Positions 59,236-64,000 of a stretch of 64,000 bases of DNA are shown piece by piece. The translations under genes were made by a program, and so were the position numbers. How positions within the stretch are numbered: the first letter of the stretch is position 1; each line of letters starts with the position of its first letter. The stretch is from Moringa oleifera (lineage: Eukaryota; Streptophyta; Magnoliopsida; Brassicales; Moringaceae), in contig JAJFZO010000344.1 of assembly GCA_021397835.1 (NCBI GenBank), forward strand, positions 7,378,001-7,442,000. The letters run 5' to 3'. The notes below the pieces were generated by a model that ran no database searches, had not been told where the DNA came from, and saw only the letters and a program-made list of their open reading frames with translations.

Positions 59236-61842
59236 TTACAGTGTGAAGCTTCTAAGGCCATGAGTAGCCATTGTGTCTCTTACTTCTTCTTCTCGCTTCC
59301 TCTTGGAGATGGACAAAGAAGACAAGGCTTTGGCTGAGGCCACCTTGCTTACCAGAAGCTTCCACCTTGCGTCATCGCCCTTCTTATTTTGTTGTGCTCT
59401 CAATTTGAATTGCCTGTCACATTTGCAATACAGACATTAGCCTAAACAGTTGCTATAACAAGTGTTTGGTAAAGATATCATCTTGCTTTGGGGGACACGA
59501 GAATGGCTTATTCCGCGAGAAAAGGACACGGAAAATGGATCCTATAGACCCACCAATTGGATATTTATACAGAGCAGGGAGAGAATTAGAGAAGGCGGAA
59601 AGGTGAGATTGCCGCCTTTTGTGATAGATAACAGAGCAACAAAGTTGTTTTCAGAAGATCATTATGATTCCCGTTGTAAGTCTTGAATTCTGTGTCTTGT
59701 CCAAATCACTAATTGATCCAATCGCATTTAGAAGATTGATTCCAGATATATATCTGCTCGTCTAGATGAAGAGCATGATGGGGTAAGATTGGAAGATATT
59801 TAATGCTACGGACTAATCACAATCCAGGTGTCAACAGTTAACCCAACTGTTAGCTGGGAGGTTATTTGCCTGTCACTTTTCCGTGCTCCTCATTTCTTGG
59901 CTTTATCCTCTCAATCCAACTGGCTGTTTTTCATGGACAGTAACTAATTTATGCCCTACCATTCGAGTTAAAATTCTGAAGTTACAGCTCTAAACGATTA
60001 CGACTCGCAACCAACAGAAGCACAATTACCCAAAGAACCTACCTGAGAGATCTGGAAGATACCCAACTTCGTACCATTTTCCAAACCCATGTCTTAATTC
60101 TTCTAGATTGTCAAAAGGCATAAAGAATCTGGCCTAACAATTGAACAATTAAATACATGAAAAACATGAAGATTATAATTACCTGCAAAGAGGCACCCTG
60201 CAAGTATCAGGCTGCTCACAGATTGATGAGTGGAGCCTAAGAAGCTGCCACATCCGCTTACACCGCACACACCCGCCGTTCACCCTCTTCTTACAGGCGG
60301 CGAAGTGCCTGATCAAGAGCTGGAGACCTTGACACGTAGAGAACTTGCTGCAGGGGCCCCTATTCTTGGTTGGCTCCACGTCATACGGTCCCACAGTCGT
60401 GCATCCTTCCGTGCAAATGTGCTCCAGACACTCCATTGCCTCACTTAGCTGCAGATACAACCCCTGCGCCTCCCTGTGCCTCTTCGTTCTCTTTTTCCTC
60501 TGTAATTTTTTTTTAAATTCACAAAGTTACATTGACGGTTCATTTACCTACTTTAACAAGTGAAAGCCAAATTTGTTTTTTCTTCAAAAAGGAGGAAAGG
60601 TATGTGGATTCTTTTCTAGGAATTATCTTATTTTTCTCAGGAATCAACCAAACACGAAGTTACGAACCACCGACGACGTTAACTTACCGTTTCGGCCTCG
60701 TCGATGAATTGGAGAATTTCGAGCTCCAGCCAAGGGTCATGGTCTTGCAGGAACTTCCAGCCTTCCGTATCCTCCACAGCCTTGAAATGGCTGGAAACCA
60801 GCTTCATGCACTTGAGGTAAAGATCCGGTGCATCGCAGAGCCTCGCCAATTGAAGCACGTCAACAACGTTCTCGATCGTCAGCCGTTCGCCAACTCCCTT
60901 GGTGCACCTCTGCTTCAGATGCGGGACCAAGTACACATGCGATAGAGCCAGCAGATGTATCCCGTACTTCTCCATCTGCTCCTCCGAGCACCTGCGGCAG
61001 GGCCATTTCCGTCATTTCAAAAATTCTCCCAATTTCAGATCTGACTTGAGTATTCCTATATATTTGGAATGATCGAAGATAGGATTATTTAGCCGCCCGG
61101 AACCGGACGCGTTGATGGTGCCAGGCGTTATTTAAATAGTTGTGTCCCTAAAAAATTCTGAGTAGTTTACTTTTTAATATTATTATACTTCCTTGTACGG
61201 CACCGACTACCGAGGATCCAAGTAAAAGAGAAGAATCTACTTGGCCGTCAAACCGGACCGAAGAAGAGGATTTCAAAGTCACCAATGAATTGTCAGAGAC
61301 GGCGGATATCAACATGTAATATGAGGGGATGGAGCTAACCTTGAGGAGTAAAGGAATCCAACGAAAGCGGAAACGGCGTCGCAGGGAACGCCGAGAATCG
61401 GGATGACATTCTCGGAGCTACGGTGCTTGCGTGGCCTATCTATGAGATTTTCCAGCACCGGCGACACTGACGCCTGCAGCACCATTTTAACCATTGAGAA
61501 AAATGGAACTCATACGTCAGATATCCAAACACGTCCGAGAAAAGAAAGAAACCAAAAACTAATAACAAAACAGAAATCAGAAAGCCAAAAGCGAAGATTT
61601 GTACCAGCAAAACCAAAAAGTTTGAAAGATTGATCGATTTGGAGAACTAATCAATTAAAGGAATCTGCAAGAGAGACATGATACGAAAAGAGAGCTTCAA
61701 TTCTTACCAGGATGCCAGAGTGAGCAGGAATACGTAGGCCACCAGAGGTGAGAATTTGGACATCTGGTTCAGGCAATTCACGATGGATTTCGTCGGCGAT
61801 CGTTGGACCACAGGTGTTCACCGCCTTATGAATGACTTCCAT
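59236..61842 (-). CDS. BT: BTB/POZ and TAZ domain protein (BT family)
   Basis: Five exons in reading order, 61708-61842, 61340-61473, 60688-60991, 60183-60499 and 59236-59413 (complement), give 355 residues. The N-terminal BTB domain (about 25-120) includes DVQILTSGGLRIPAHSGIL and IPILGVPCDAVSAFVGFLY. A BACK-like linker (YGIHLLALSHVYLVPHLKQR, LTIENVVDVLQLARLC) leads to a TAZ zinc finger with its Cys/His ligands (CSKFSTCQGLQLLIRHFAAC, CVRCKRMWQLLRLHSSICEQ, DTCRVPLC). A basic tail follows, with the calmodulin-binding region in relatives (WKLLVSKVASAKALSSL). BT proteins are plant-specific scaffolds for CUL3 ubiquitin ligases and bromodomain proteins. They link nitrate, sugar, hormone and clock signals to gametophyte development. 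Membership of the family is certain; BT1 versus BT2 is not. Confidence 0.94.
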
Positions 61843-61928
61843 TGCAATAAACAGAGCAAGAAACAGAGATACTAATTACCAACTGTTATAAGAATTCTTG
61901 TGCGACGCCAACGAGGACTTGTCCGCTC

Positions 61929-61934
61929 TTTATA
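61929..61934 (-). promoter_or_regulatory. Probable TATA box of the BTB-TAZ gene
   Basis: TATAAA on the minus strand lies about 87 bases before the ATG at 61842, giving a leader of roughly 55-60 bases. Motif and spacing only. Confidence 0.5.
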
Positions 61935-62534
61935 GACAGCCGAAGAGCCATAACCAGCACAGACTCTGCCCAAAAAGAAAGGGATTATTAAACGCGCGAC
62001 AAAACAATCTTAGCCCCAACCTTCACGCGCTTCTACAGCGTGTTCAAATTCTTACCAAATGAAAGCTGGGAACCATAGCACAAATTAATAATCTTTTTCC
62101 TTAATTTTTAAGTTATTCCTTGCTTGATATATGAAAATTAGAAAATACCATTTTTTATTGTAAGGGAAAAAATAAAATAGAAAAATATACGGCAGATTCC
62201 TCAAGCAAAAGGCGCGTGGGGAACTTGCATTTTTGCAAAATTGTATTCCAAATTTACCCCTTCGATTTGCTACATTGCCCTTTTTTTGGTTAAAATATCA
62301 GTAGGACTGATCTTTTTGTGCTGACCTGGAAAGGATTAGCCACCTTGTCATGTATCTCTTAAGGCCGATTTACAATAAACGGCCCTTGGCGAACTGAAAA
62401 GTCTTATTTCCGTCCGACGTGTCACTCCTTCTCATCATATCTTGTAAGCCCTCTGCCTACACAGTCTCTTTGCAGACCTCCACTTGTACCCCCAAGAAAG
62501 AACAAAAACATCGAGATAAATGACATGTGTATGC

Positions 62535-62544
62535 GCCACGTGGC
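62535..62544. promoter_or_regulatory. Palindromic G-box (GCCACGTGGC) upstream of the BTB-TAZ gene
   Basis: A perfect 10-base palindrome with the CACGTG core bound by bZIP and bHLH (PIF, HY5-like) factors, about 690 bases upstream of the start codon. BT genes respond to light, sugar and the clock, so regulatory use is plausible but unproven. Confidence 0.4.
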
Positions 62545-64000
62545 GAAGAGCCAGGGGCCTTGTGGACCTGGAGGAATTATACCATGTTTGATGTAGTTTG
62601 GAGACTGTCTGGAAAAGCCAGTTGAATGTTTACAGGTTTTACCTCATTTTGGACTGTGGACAGCCAAAGCTGACGGTATTGGTTACGAAAAATGAGGAGA
62701 CAAGAGATTTGATTGGATGAGAAACATCCAACGAGGATTTGTCTACAACCGACTCTGCTTTTAGAAGGGCCGGTGCATCGCGGTCGTGCGCCGCGCCGAC
62801 CGTACAAGATAACGCCTCTGCGTGGTGTTCTTCTTTATTTTGTTGTTTGAAACCGAATGATTAGTTTTATTTTTAATAATTAATTACTTTGTCTGTTTTA
62901 ATGGTTAAGTATTTATATTTTTAATTTTAAAATATTTTTATAAGATATTAAAATTACACGTTTTGATTTAAATTTTGAAGTATCAATCTAACTACTTATA
63001 TTTATATGTTTTAATTTGATTTAATTTATATTTAATTTTAAATGATTATATGAATTTAATAAATATTTTTATTGTTAGAGTATCTCAAAAAATATTTCCA
63101 TAAAATATTTAATACTTCATGTCAAGTTCATCTTTTAGTTTAAAAAAAAAAAACTTATTTTTTATAAATTTTTAATACTTTTTAATAAAATGAAAAATAT
63201 TTTTAATATTCAAAAAAATTAAATATTTTAAATTGATAACTTGAATATTTATTTAAAATTAAATTTCTTTATATAAAATTATTAATTTAAATTTTTTTTA
63301 GTTTTTAATTTTTTTAATAATATATAAATAAAATTAAATTGAAATATTCGGATTACAATAGTTTCACTTGATACTTTATGATTTAAATTAAGAAGCATGT
63401 ATATTTTAAAATTTGTATATATCCCCTCAATTTTATTATTTATAATTTCAAAATATATATTCAAAATACATAAATAAATATTATACATGATTTGTCAAAT
63501 TTAGAAATTTTATTTAACTAAAATTTAAACAAAATAATTTAACCAAATATGATAGAAGTTCAATTAAATTAAATAATTAAATATTTTGTGAACTAAAAAA
63601 CTAAAATTTCATGATGGAGACTCTCATTATTCACATTTTCATTACAACGAACATTTAGTGGCTAATTCATATTATTTTATGAAGATAAAGTTGATTCTCG
63701 GACACTTGATATAAATAATGAAGGGAGGATCGGTTGGATTGGATTTTCTTCTTTGGCATACGTGAGGACCATTAATGTAAATTTTAATAATTTATTTCAG
63801 GTGGGAGTATGTTGATCAATTAATTAAGACAAAGTCGCTTATCTCATGATTTTATGAGGATCCGATTGAGACCGGTCTTCATATGGGGCTGTGATTTGTT
63901 GAATGTTTTGTGGCCAACCAAATTAAACTTAATTAAATTAAATTAGTTATGATTTTAATTTTAATGTAAATTCAATGCGGACCAAATCAAACCATATGAT

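Larger units (their letters stand above)
61843..64000. other. BTB-TAZ promoter region, then AT-rich intergenic DNA
   Basis: 61843-62830 is a relatively GC-balanced upstream region with a TATA box and a G-box. From about 62840 the sequence is very AT-rich to 63600. The final 400 bases are non-coding as far as I can see. Confidence 0.5.

Overview
This is plant nuclear DNA. Most genes have short GT-AG introns, the intergenic DNA is very AT-rich with microsatellites, and the proteins belong to families restricted to or typical of plants: sieve element occlusion, SOBIR1, a KDEL-tailed ricinosomal protease, chloroplast RNA-binding protein, BTB-TAZ and RGLG. The protease closely resembles castor-bean CysEP, as far as I remember that protein, so a eudicot, possibly a rosid, fits best. 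The species cannot be fixed from the sequence alone. Exon joins below were worked out by hand from splice sites, reading phase and family knowledge.

Layout. 1-1309 (+): 3' part of an RGLG RING ubiquitin ligase. 2138-3829 (+): intronless glyoxal/aldehyde oxidase. 4373-4723 (+): small basic protein of unknown function. 5591-9059 (+): raffinose-synthase-family gene, 14 exons, broken by one in-frame TGA, followed by a decayed copy of its 3' end. 10260-13103 (+): chloroplast ribonucleoprotein CP31 type, tail-to-tail with 13743-16708 (-): protein-L-isoaspartate methyltransferase. 18353-21310 (+): sieve element occlusion protein. 24532-26454 (+): SOBIR1 receptor-like kinase. 28626-30311 (-): MHF2/CENP-X histone-fold protein in six small exons. 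30415-30486 (+): tRNA-Thr(UGU). 30778-31194 (+): mS38/COX24-type mitoribosomal protein. 36136-37260 (-): JINGUBANG-like WD40 protein. 41600-44774 (+): ABHD17-like hydrolase. 46527-50415 (+): ATG16, with a LINE remnant in an intron. 52323-53755 (+): KDEL cysteine endopeptidase. 54269-55003 (-): MsrA. 59236-61842 (-): BTB-TAZ scaffold protein.

The genes do not form a pathway or cluster; this is ordinary mixed-function plant euchromatin separated by AT-rich spacers. Several have stress, immunity or protein-turnover roles (RGLG, GLOX, SOBIR1, ATG16, CysEP, MsrA, PIMT), but that is common in plants and I do not infer linkage.

I found no convincing new biological system. The most notable points are: an ATG16 start codon split by an intron, so that the unspliced RNA reads AUG-UAA; a single nonsense codon in an otherwise intact galactosyltransferase gene, with a decayed partial duplicate behind it; two apparent GC-AG introns; a LINE zinc-knuckle remnant antisense in ATG16; and small tandem duplications in the SEO gene and the ABHD17-like C-terminus.
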